Source: Candidatus Methanoflexus mossambicus (GTDB lineage Archaea; Methanobacteriota; Methanobacteria; Methanobacteriales; Methanobacteriaceae). From it: a stretch of DNA of 49,670 bases. Location: positions 1 through 49,670 of the forward strand of contig JAISIT010000118.1 in the NCBI GenBank assembly GCA_031261915.1. The letters are read 5' to 3'. The position numbers were made by a program, and so were the translations under genes. Numbering within the stretch: the stretch's first letter is position 1; every line of letters starts with the position of its first letter. A model generated the notes under the pieces. The model saw nothing but the letters and a program-made list of their open reading frames with translations. It made no database searches and had not been told where the DNA came from. Shown piece after piece: positions 42,369 through 49,670 of this stretch.

Positions 42369-43577
42369 ATGGTATTAATTGTTGGCTCTGGTGTTGGAGG
42401 ATCAATGGTTGCTCTTGAACTTGCAAAATCTAATATTCCTGTAACAATAATTGAAAAAGGTCCATTTGCAAAAGTAAAGGATTCTGCAAATTACTATAAT
42501 GATGAAACCAATGAAAATATTGATCTTTTAAAAACAACAATTGTTGGAGGATCAAGTGTTGTTGCAGCTGGAAATGGTGTAAGGATACTTGAAGATGAAA
42601 TGGCGAAAATTGGAATTGATATTTCTAAAGAATTAGATGAAATAGAAGAGTTATTAGCTATTCATCAATTAAATGATTCTCATATTGGAAATGGAACTAG
42701 AAAGTTCATTGAAAGCGCAAAATCTCTTGGTTTAAATGTAATGAAAATGCCAAAATTTATACGAGAAGAAGATTGTCTTAAATGTGGAAAATGTGCATGG
42801 GGATGTCCTTATGATGCTAAATGGAGTGCACAAGATTTTATTAAACAGGCAATTGAATTAGGGGCAAATTTAATGGATAATGCTGAAGTAATTGAAATAA
42901 TTACTCAAGATAATAAAGTTAAAGGACTTAAAATAAAAACAAAAAATGGTGAAGAAATTATAGATGATGAAACAATTGTTTTAGCTGCTGGAGCTATTGA
43001 TTCAGCTATTTTATTACAAAAATTAGGATTAAAAGCAGGAGAAAAGCTATTTGTTGACCCATTTGTTACTATTGGAGGTGTAATTCGAGATATTGGATAC
43101 AACAGTGAAGTTTCAATGAATGCACTTCATATTGGACGTAACTTTGTTTTAGCTCCACATTATTCAATGTTTATCACACAAAATGCCGGAGAAAATGTTA
43201 ATCCTGGAGATATATTAGGAATCATGGTTAAAATACCAGATGACACTTTAGGAAGAATTGTAAATGGAAAAGTTATTAAAAAAAATACAACTAAAGATAT
43301 AAGGTTCATTGCAGAAGGTGCAGCAACAGCAGGAGCTATTTTAACTGCTGCAGGTGTAGATCCAACAACTATAACATCCACACATCTAAGAGCAGCACAT
43401 CCTGGAGGAACAGCAGCTATTGGAGACGTAGTGGACACAAATTTAAAAACAGAAATAGATGGCCTTTATGTTGGAGATGCAAGTGTTATTCCAAAAGCAC
43501 CAGGAGCACCTCCAATAATAGCTATTTTAGCTTTAGCAAAAAGATTAGGTAAACATTTAGTTAAAGAACTTTCTTAA
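42369..43577 (+). CDS. GMC-family oxidoreductase with an Fe-S cysteine cluster
   Basis: A 402-residue flavoprotein. FAD is bound by IVGSGVGGSMVALELAKS (residues 4-21) followed by an IIEKG turn; VVAAGNGVR follows. CLKCGKCAWGCPYDAKWS (about 138-155) is a four-cysteine ferredoxin-like cluster. The C-terminal part has the GMC signature: HPGGTAAIGD (about 341-350), GLYVGDASVIPKAPGAPPII, ILALAKRLGK. Members oxidise alcohols or sugars; an Fe-S-carrying archaeal subgroup is uncharacterised. The start follows GGTGAT. A role in dehydrogenation of a cell-envelope alcohol is speculative. Confidence 0.85.
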   Translation: MVLIVGSGVGGSMVALELAKSNIPVTIIEKGPFAKVKDSANYYNDETNENIDLLKTTIVGGSSVVAAGNGVRILEDEMAKIGIDISKELDEIEELLAIHQLNDSHIGNGTRKFIESAKSLGLNVMKMPKFIREEDCLKCGKCAWGCPYDAKWSAQDFIKQAIELGANLMDNAEVIEIITQDNKVKGLKIKTKNGEEIIDDETIVLAAGAIDSAILLQKLGLKAGEKLFVDPFVTIGGVIRDIGYNSEVSMNALHIGRNFVLAPHYSMFITQNAGENVNPGDILGIMVKIPDDTLGRIVNGKVIKKNTTKDIRFIAEGAATAGAILTAAGVDPTTITSTHLRAAHPGGTAAIGDVVDTNLKTEIDGLYVGDASVIPKAPGAPPIIAILALAKRLGKHLVKELS

Positions 43578-43672
43578 GTTCTTTTTTTTATTTTACTTTA
43601 TTAAAATAATTAATATAGATATCATGGTCTTATATTGTGGTATTTAAGAGAAAATAATAAAAAAATAGGTTA

Positions 43673-44128
43673 TTATTTGCAATTTCTTAAAGAATCTTGA
43701 AAGTCAGTGTTTTTTATTTTTTTAATTATCTTACAAGAACTATCTAGTTCTGATTTTTTATAATCATCAACTCTTTTAACTTTTGCTTCAATTCCTCTAT
43801 CTTTAAGATTGTCTTTTAACTTTTCAATATTAAAATCTTGGTCATTTCCAATAGCGATGATGTCAGGTTTTATTTTTTTAACAATATCAAACATATCTCC
43901 GTTGTTTCCTAAAAATGCTTCATCTACGGGTTTTAACATTTTTATCATTTCTAAACGTTGATTTTCATCAACTATTGGGATTCTTTTTCTTTTTTGCACT
44001 GTTGAATCAAGAGCTACAACAACAACTAATTTCGCATCACTTCCTCCCAACTCTTTTGCTTTTTCAAGATATAATCCATGTCCAGGATGTAAAATATCAA
44101 ATGTTCCAGTTGCCATAACTACTTTCAT
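43673..44128 (-). CDS. ribL: FAD synthetase RibL
   Basis: A 151-residue cytidylyltransferase-fold protein that converts FMN and a nucleotide to FAD (archaeal RibL). Motifs: [20 protein letters not shown] (residues 5-24, with the HxGH nucleotide-binding motif), a turn [20 protein letters not shown] (about 34-53) and the end [12 protein letters not shown]. The family's usual length is about 145-150 residues, so it is complete. hisA lies 120 bp upstream on the same strand. Confidence 0.92.
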   Translation of the reverse strand: MKVVMATGTFDILHPGHGLYLEKAKELGGSDAKLVVVVALDSTVQKRKRIPIVDENQRLEMIKMLKPVDEAFLGNNGDMFDIVKKIKPDIIAIGNDQDFNIEKLKDNLKDRGIEAKVKRVDDYKKSELDSSCKIIKKIKNTDFQDSLRNCK

Positions 44129-44248
44129 TTTATCTCCGTCATTTATAATTGTCTATAATTATTTATATTTGCTAGAATAATATGAATTTATTATTTTATT
44201 TATTTCATTTATTTATTTTATTTTTACAAAAATATAATATTTCGAGGT

Positions 44249-44980
44249 TTATTGTAGTTTAATAGCTTCTTTAAGGTCAATTTTATTTTTATATAATGCA
44301 GATCCAATAACAACACCATTAACGTTTGTTTTTTTTAATTCTTTTAAATCATTAATGGAACTAACTCCTCCAGAGTAAACAATAGGAATATTACTATTTT
44401 TCATTAAACCAATTAAAGGATCAACATAAAAACCATCTAATAAACCTTCAACATCTACATTTGTAAAAAGAACACTTCCAGCCCCAGCTATTTCAAAATC
44501 TTTAACCATTTCTTTTGGTTTTTTATTAATGTTTTCTTTCCATCCTTTAATTAAAACCTTATCATTTTTACTATCTAATGAAATCATTATTCTATCTTTG
44601 CCGTATTCTTCTGATAGTGAGGTAATTGTTTTTGGATTTTCTATACCCATTGTTCCAATGATAATTCTTTCAGTATCTAAATCTAATAGCTTTTTAGCAT
44701 ATTCAATGGTTCTAATTCCACCACCAACTTGAATAGGGACAGATAATTCATTTATTATTTTTTTAATTGCAGGTAAATTTGTTTTATTGTCAATAGCTCC
44801 ATCTAAATCAATCAGATGGATTATTTCAGCACCAACATCTTCCCAATTTCTAGCAACAAGTTCAGGATTGTCAATTTTAACCATTTCACTTCCAGGAACT
44901 CCTTGAACTAATTGAACACATTTACCATCTTTAATATCGACAGCAGGCATAATTAACATTTTATCATCATAAAACGGCAT
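44249..44980 (-). CDS. hisA: HisA, ProFAR isomerase of histidine synthesis
   Basis: A 243-residue TIM-barrel enzyme converting ProFAR to PRFAR in histidine biosynthesis. MPAVDIKDGKCVQLVQG (about 11-27) carries the catalytic Asp, then IHLIDLDGA, VGGGIRTIEYA (phosphate loop), IIIGTMGIENP, IMISLDSKNDKVLIKGW (second catalytic Asp, about 130), and YSGGVSSINDLK with GVVIGSALY for the second phosphate loop. Length is normal. The minus strand continues with ribL; the two genes need not be co-regulated. Confidence 0.94.
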   Translation of the reverse strand: MPFYDDKMLIMPAVDIKDGKCVQLVQGVPGSEMVKIDNPELVARNWEDVGAEIIHLIDLDGAIDNKTNLPAIKKIINELSVPIQVGGGIRTIEYAKKLLDLDTERIIIGTMGIENPKTITSLSEEYGKDRIMISLDSKNDKVLIKGWKENINKKPKEMVKDFEIAGAGSVLFTNVDVEGLLDGFYVDPLIGLMKNSNIPIVYSGGVSSINDLKELKKTNVNGVVIGSALYKNKIDLKEAIKLQ

Positions 44981-45215
44981 ATAATCACATTAATATACTT
45001 TAAGTTTTATTTTTATATTTTTAAGTTTATTTTTATATTTTAAGTTTATTTTAATTTAATTTAAATTTTAAAACTTGTAATGTTATTTGTAATAAACATA
45101 ATTTTTAATAAATATAAATTATATAATTATTAATATTATATATTTTATGATGTTTATACTAATTTAATTGAAAATTTATTGGGATATTTAAAAAATTAAA
45201 TATTTTTTTTAAATA

Positions 45216-46667
45216 ATGGTAAAATTTATGGATAAAATTAATAATAAATCCGATATTGAAGATATTAAATCTAATAATAGTGTTATTAACAATAATAATG
45301 AAATTAAAGAAACTAAAGGAGTTTCAACATTATTGGGCGATCCAAAGAATGCTGTTTTAAAGATGTCAATACCTATGATAATAGCTATGGTGATTAACTC
45401 TCTTTATTCAGTTATTGATGGTGTTTGGGTTGCGGGTTTGGGAGGATCAGCTCTTGCAGCTATTGGTTTTGTAAATCCAATATATATGATCGTTTTTGGT
45501 TTTGCTAATGGTTTGGGTGCTGGTGCAACTGCAATTATATCTCGTTATATTGGTGCAAAAAATAAAAAAATGGCAGATAATGCAGCATTACATGTAATTA
45601 TTTTAACAATCATAATGGCTATTATTTTCACAATAATCTTTACTTTATTTTTAAGACCAATACTTTTAACAATTGGAGCTGGGCAAACAATAGATTTATG
45701 CATGGATTATGGTCAAATATTATTTACTGGATCAATATTTATTGTATTCTCTTCAAGTGGCTATGGATTGCTTAGGGCTGAAGGAAATGTTAATAAAACC
45801 ACTTATGCTATGTTTGTAGGTGCTGTTTTAAACATGGTTCTTGATCCATTATTTATTTACTATTTAAACCTTGGTGTTAGTGGTGCAGCAATAGCTACAC
45901 TTTTATCTATGGCATTTGTTTGTGTAATTTTATTATATTGGTTTAAAGGAGAAACTTACATTGATTTCAACCTTAAAAATTTTATTTATTCAAATAAATT
46001 AATTAAACAAATTTTAAGTGTTGGACTACCAGCAGGTGCTGAATTTCTAATTATAGCTATTTTATCTGGAACTTTAAATCTTATTTTGGCTATTGTTGCA
46101 GGTATTGACGGTGTTGCAGTATACACTGCGGGTTGGAGAGTTGTTTTAATTGGAATGGTTCCACCAATATCTATTGGAATAGCGATTGTTGCTGTTACTG
46201 GTGCAAACTTTGGTGGAGCTCGCCTGCATAATTTAAAGATTATTCATAATTATGGAATTAAATTAAGCTTTTTAATAGCTTTAGCTATTTCAATAATTGT
46301 TTTTATAGCTGCGCCATATATTAGCTATATTTTTGCATATTCCCCAGAAACAGCAGGTCTAAGAGACACTATAACTGATTTTTTAAGGGTGACAAGTCTA
46401 TTTTATATTTTCCTACCTTTAGGTGTTTCTTCTGCGTCAATCTTTCAGGGTTTAGGTAAAGGTTTACATTCATTAACTATTACTATGATAAGAATTTTAA
46501 TTTTAGAAGTTTTATTTGCTTATATTTTAGCTATTCCACTTAATATTGGTCAATATGGTGTTTGGTATGGAATGGTAATTGGAAATGCCATAGGTAGCAT
46601 AATAGCTTATGTTTGGGCTAAATTGCATATTAAAAAACTTCATAATTCAAATATTGGTGGAGGATAA
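45216..46667 (+). CDS. MATE-family efflux transporter
   Basis: A 483-residue membrane protein with about twelve helices and the MATE pattern: DPKNAVLKMSIPMIIAMVIN, SLYSVIDGVWVAGLGGSALAAIG (helix 1-2), ANGLGAGATAIISRYIGAK, a second-half GLPAGAEFLIIAILSG and VTGANFGGARLHN. MATE proteins export cationic compounds by exchanging Na+ or H+. The N-terminal 30 residues are N/K-rich and cytoplasmic. The start is ATG 45216, or 45228 (MDKINNKSD); neither has a strong ribosome binding site. It is monocistronic. Confidence 0.92.
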   Translation: MVKFMDKINNKSDIEDIKSNNSVINNNNEIKETKGVSTLLGDPKNAVLKMSIPMIIAMVINSLYSVIDGVWVAGLGGSALAAIGFVNPIYMIVFGFANGLGAGATAIISRYIGAKNKKMADNAALHVIILTIIMAIIFTIIFTLFLRPILLTIGAGQTIDLCMDYGQILFTGSIFIVFSSSGYGLLRAEGNVNKTTYAMFVGAVLNMVLDPLFIYYLNLGVSGAAIATLLSMAFVCVILLYWFKGETYIDFNLKNFIYSNKLIKQILSVGLPAGAEFLIIAILSGTLNLILAIVAGIDGVAVYTAGWRVVLIGMVPPISIGIAIVAVTGANFGGARLHNLKIIHNYGIKLSFLIALAISIIVFIAAPYISYIFAYSPETAGLRDTITDFLRVTSLFYIFLPLGVSSASIFQGLGKGLHSLTITMIRILILEVLFAYILAIPLNIGQYGVWYGMVIGNAIGSIIAYVWAKLHIKKLHNSNIGGG

Positions 46668-46776
46668 TTAAATAATTTTAATATTTCATGTTTTTAGTTT
46701 ATTTTAGTTTATTTTAGTTTATTTTTATTTATTTTTATTTATTTTAATTTTAATAAATGTTTTAGTTGGTTTTATT

Positions 46777-47013
46777 ATGGGTTTATTTAGTAAAAAAGAG
46801 AAGTCTGAAGAAGAAAAATTAGTTAAATTTTTAGTTGGAACAGGATTTTCCATGAGTAAGAATTTAACAAGTCAAAGAGATAATCTGAATTCAGTGGCAA
46901 TGCAATTTATTAAAGATGCTGTAATTAAAGCTTGGAAAGATGGTAAATCTGTTAATAAAATTCAAAAAGTATATGATGATACTTTAAATGAATTTTTAAA
47001 AGTTAAAAAATAA
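46777..47013 (+). CDS. Small conserved-looking hypothetical protein
   Basis: A 78-residue charged helical protein (MGLFSKKEKSEEEKLVKFLV, then GFSMSKNLTSQRDNLNSVAM and AVIKAWKDGKSVNKIQKVYD). No membrane helix or motif. GGTTTTATT precedes the ATG. The amino-acid composition looks like a real protein rather than chance. The function is unknown. The region before it (46690-46760) consists of a tandem repeat of ttttagttta and similar units. Confidence 0.65.
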   Translation: MGLFSKKEKSEEEKLVKFLVGTGFSMSKNLTSQRDNLNSVAMQFIKDAVIKAWKDGKSVNKIQKVYDDTLNEFLKVKK

Positions 47014-47102
47014 AATAACAGATAATATAATTTTATTTTTAATAATTTTATTTTTAATAATTTTATTTTTAATAATAATTTTTATAATGTTTTTATTTTT
47101 GA

Positions 47103-47220
<118 letters not shown>

Positions 47221-47295
47221 CTTGATTATAATAAGTTTAATAATGATATAAATAATAAAAATAATTTATTTTAATATCGTAATTTTATAGATACT

Positions 47296-48231
47296 ATGAA
47301 AAATACTTTATTTAAGGTTGCATATATTGGAACAGACTTTTATGGTTTTCAAAGACAATTAAATCATCGGACTGTTGAAGGAGAGATTATAAAGACCTTA
47401 AAATCATTGAAATTAATTGATAATCCTAAAGATGCTCATTTTAGGATAGGTGGAAGGACTGATAAGGGTGTTCATAGTTTAGGAAATACTTTTAGTTTCA
47501 TGAGTGAAAAAGAGATTTATATAAATCAAATTAACGATCAACTTCCTGATGATATTGATATAATAGCTAGAGCTCCTGTTCGATATGGATTTAAACCACG
47601 ATATGCTGAAATGAGACATTATAAATATTTTTTTAATAAAAATAATAATTTAAATATTGATTCCCAGAGTATTGAAAAATTGGAGAAACTTGCTAAATTA
47701 TTTGAAGGAACTTATGATTTTTCTAATTTTACTAAAAAAAATCCTAAAACTCCTGTTAGAACAATAAATAAGATTAATTTGAATTTTAATAATAAAAATG
47801 GTGATGATAATAGGGTTAATGATTCTGTTAATGATTCTGTTAATGATTTTGTTAATGATTTTAATTTTAATAAATTTGATAATATTTTTAATAATGATCT
47901 TATTTTAACTGTTGACATTTATGGTGAGAGTTTTTTATGGAATATGGTTAGAAAAATGATGAAAGTTTTTAAAGATGTTGCAAATGGGGATATGGATTTA
48001 TGTGATGTTGAAAAACTTTTTAATAGTGAAAATAAAGTTGTTATAAAACCTTTAGATCCTGAAAATCTTATTTTAATGGATATTAAATATCATAATATTA
48101 AGTTTCAATATGATGATTATGCAATAGAAAAATTTAGAAGAAGTTTAAAAGAATATATGGATGATTATCAAAATAAATATAATGTAACCAATACAGTTTT
48201 AGATTTATTTAATGGTTTAAATTTTAATTAA
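47296..48231 (+). CDS. truA: tRNA pseudouridine synthase TruA
   Basis: A 311-residue enzyme that makes pseudouridine at tRNA positions 38-40. The catalytic Asp is in FRIGGRTDKGVHSLGN (about 50-65). Other motifs: VAYIGTDFYGFQRQ at the N-terminus, YKYFFN, FEGTYDFSNFTK, and FLWNMVRKMMKVFKDVANGD (about 212-231). A 40-residue N/D-rich insert (VNDS repeated, about 170-200) interrupts the second domain, an expansion not expected in the family. Two AT-rich repeats flank the gene. Confidence 0.92.
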   Translation: MKNTLFKVAYIGTDFYGFQRQLNHRTVEGEIIKTLKSLKLIDNPKDAHFRIGGRTDKGVHSLGNTFSFMSEKEIYINQINDQLPDDIDIIARAPVRYGFKPRYAEMRHYKYFFNKNNNLNIDSQSIEKLEKLAKLFEGTYDFSNFTKKNPKTPVRTINKINLNFNNKNGDDNRVNDSVNDSVNDFVNDFNFNKFDNIFNNDLILTVDIYGESFLWNMVRKMMKVFKDVANGDMDLCDVEKLFNSENKVVIKPLDPENLILMDIKYHNIKFQYDDYAIEKFRRSLKEYMDDYQNKYNVTNTVLDLFNGLNFN

Positions 48232-48392
48232 TTTAAACGAATAATAACTAATAATAAATAATAATAAATAATAATAACTAATAATAACTAATAACATCAT
48301 TAATGATAAATAATAAATAAATAAGAGTAAATAATAGATTAATTAATAATTTAACAATAATTTAATAATATTTTAACAAATAAATATGGGAT
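48232..48392. repeat. Irregular taataa repeat between truA and the aminotransferase
   Basis: A run of aataataactaataataa-type units covers 48240-48300 and AT-rich sequence continues to the next gene. It contains no gene and presumably holds the promoter of the aminotransferase and the T-poor end of truA. Repeat length is likely unstable. Confidence 0.6.
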
Positions 48393-49541
48393 ATGAATAT
48401 GATAAATGTGGCTAAAAGATTAGAATCAATAGAATTATCTCAAATAAGGAAAATGTTTGAAGCAAAGCCAGAAGGTGCTATTAATTTAGGGCTTGGAGAA
48501 CCCGATTTTGATATTCCAGAAAATGTAAAAATAGCTATGAAAAATGCATTGGATGAGGGTTTTACTCATTATACTCATAATATGGGAATGATAGAGCTTA
48601 GAGAAGCTATTGCATCTAAGTTAAAATCGGATAACAACATTAAAACTAATTCTGATTCTGTTATGGTTACTGTTGGAGCAAGTGAAGCATTATTTATTAC
48701 TTGTCAAGGTTTATTTCAAGAGGAGGATGAGGTTTTAATTCCAGATCCTGGTTTCGTGTCTTATACTGGTTGTGTTAATTTATCTGGTGCGAATCCTGTT
48801 TTTTTTGATTTAGATTTTGATAATAGCTATAAAATGACAGTTGAGGATATTCAAGATAAAATTTCATCAAAAACTAAAGGACTTATTTTAAATTCTCCAT
48901 CAAATCCAACTGGGGCAGTTATGGATAAAAAAGATATTAAAGCTATTTGTGATTTAGCAACAGACTATGATTTTACTATAATTAGTGATGAAATTTATGA
49001 AAAAATTGTTTATGATGCTAAACATTATTCTCCTGGAGAATTTAGTGATAATGTTATTACTATTAATGGATTTTCTAAATCTTATGCTATGACAGGTCTT
49101 AGAATAGCTTATTTGGCTGGAAATCAAGAGATTGTTGATGAGCTATTAAAGGTTCATCAGTATAATATTGCATGTGCAAGTTCTATTTCACAAATTGGAG
49201 CACTTGAAGCACTTAAAGGTCCACAAAATTATGTTAAGAATATTGTTAATGAATTTAAAAATAGGCGAGATTTAATAACTAATAGGTTAAATAATATGGG
49301 TCTTACTTGCTCTAAAACTCAAGGAAGTTTCTATGTTTTCCCTAAAGTAAATGCTATTGATGAAAATAAAACAAAATTCAATGATGGGATTGATTTTGCA
49401 AATAAATCTTTAGATGCAGGTGTTGTAACAACTCCTGGAGGAGCTTTTGGTAAAAATTCGGTTAATAATGTTAGAATGTCTTATGCTACAAGTTTTAATG
49501 AAATCGAAGAAGCTATGGATAGATTAGAAACAATTACATAA
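48393..49541 (+). CDS. Class I/II aminotransferase, aspartate-type
   Basis: A 382-residue PLP-dependent aminotransferase. GAINLGLGEPDFDIP (about 29-43), YTHNMGMIELREAIA, VTVGASEALFITCQGL (phosphate-binding loop), LNSPSNPTGAVMDKKD (Asn contacting PLP), IISDEIYEKI (Asp/Tyr), and NGFSKSYAMTGLRIAYL with the PLP lysine in SKS. The Arg in VRMSYAT binds the substrate carboxylate. Methanogen members transaminate aspartate, aromatic or related amino acids; which one is not determined. The start is ATG 48393 or 48399. A 10-bp tandem array follows its end. Confidence 0.9.
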   Translation: MNMINVAKRLESIELSQIRKMFEAKPEGAINLGLGEPDFDIPENVKIAMKNALDEGFTHYTHNMGMIELREAIASKLKSDNNIKTNSDSVMVTVGASEALFITCQGLFQEEDEVLIPDPGFVSYTGCVNLSGANPVFFDLDFDNSYKMTVEDIQDKISSKTKGLILNSPSNPTGAVMDKKDIKAICDLATDYDFTIISDEIYEKIVYDAKHYSPGEFSDNVITINGFSKSYAMTGLRIAYLAGNQEIVDELLKVHQYNIACASSISQIGALEALKGPQNYVKNIVNEFKNRRDLITNRLNNMGLTCSKTQGSFYVFPKVNAIDENKTKFNDGIDFANKSLDAGVVTTPGGAFGKNSVNNVRMSYATSFNEIEEAMDRLETIT

Positions 49542-49550
49542 TTTTTCTTT

Positions 49551-49670
49551 TATTAATATTTTTTAATATTTTTTAATATTTTTTAATATTTTTTAATATT
49601 TTTTAATATTTTTTAATATTTTTTAATATTTTTTAATATTTTTTAATATTTTTTAATATTTTTTAATATT
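49551..49670. repeat. 10-bp tandem repeat running off the window
   Basis: ttttaatatt is repeated eleven times without error at 49561-49670, after one imperfect copy at 49551. The period of exactly 10 bp is close to one helical turn, so the T tracts are all on one face and the DNA should be curved. It begins 10 bp after the aminotransferase stop and continues past the edge. Confidence 0.95.

Noticed and set aside
48232-48392. CRISPR array in the repeat regions (47100-47220, 48240-48300, 49551-49670)
   Set aside because: These are simple tandem repeats without unique spacers of constant length, and no cas genes are present.

Overview
The window looks like a chromosomal segment of a very AT-rich methanogenic archaeon, most likely a Methanobrevibacter or a close relative in the Methanobacteriales. 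This rests on the strong A/T bias, GGTGAT-type ribosome binding sites, archaeal TATA-like promoters, archaeal-type enzymes (RibL-type FAD synthetase, CbiJ, HisA, archaeal radical SAM and U32-like proteins) and asparagine/lysine-rich low-complexity inserts in ordinary enzymes. Family names come from reading motifs and order; no database search was run.

Layout. 1-3400: a decayed border with a broken coding remnant, a ribbon-helix-helix-like antitoxin candidate, a RelE-like toxin, a winged-helix regulator plus a duplicated scrap of its 3' end, and long AT-rich gaps. 3401-25306: a large defence island whose backbone reads as BREX type 3: brxF, brxC, a Zn-ribbon DNA methyltransferase (PglX), a SNF2 helicase (BrxHII), pglZ and brxA. 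Into it are built a KAP-family P-loop NTPase with two membrane helices, a Ser/Thr protein kinase with a Zn ribbon, and a 936-residue protein with four N-terminal membrane helices. The KAP and four-helix genes overlap BREX genes and so look like working parts of the operon. The kinase gene is split by a 320-bp MITE flanked by a perfect 10-bp target duplication, so exact excision would restore it. Between brxHII and pglZ lies a swapped-in cassette (RhuM, a 24-codon HsdS start fragment, a YhcG-type nuclease, a KilA-N scrap) bounded by a second, mutated copy of the brxHII 3' end, followed by an MNT-HEPN pair coupled to pglZ. A run of ten G residues lies in the operon leader and is a possible phase-variation switch.

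25395-27944: an AbrB/VapC toxin-antitoxin pair, then cbiJ and a second MNT-HEPN pair on the minus strand. 28260-32186: a P-type Ca2+-like ATPase and a U32-peptidase-like protein. 32613-36499: a second defence module, a type II restriction-modification system with a ribbon-helix-helix regulator, two 5-cytosine methyltransferases and, facing them, two overlapping PD-(D/E)xK-like subunit genes. This is the layout expected for a heterodimeric enzyme of BbvCI type. 36637-38103: a MmgE/PrpD protein. 38104-39768: a gene-poor stretch with a 29-codon membrane peptide, a 208-bp MITE with ends like IS1182-family elements, a frameshifted remnant and a possible structured RNA.

39769-49670: the conserved chromosome: B12/radical SAM protein, a 30-codon cysteine-rich microprotein, GMC oxidoreductase with an Fe-S cysteine cluster, ribL, hisA, a MATE exporter, a small protein, truA and a class I aminotransferase, ending in a 10-bp tandem repeat that runs off the edge. 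The defence genes probably act together as follows: PglX methylates host DNA, while BrxC, BrxHII, PglZ and the other BREX proteins block phage replication. The KAP, kinase and membrane proteins could add a membrane-bound sensing or effector arm; that last part is inference.
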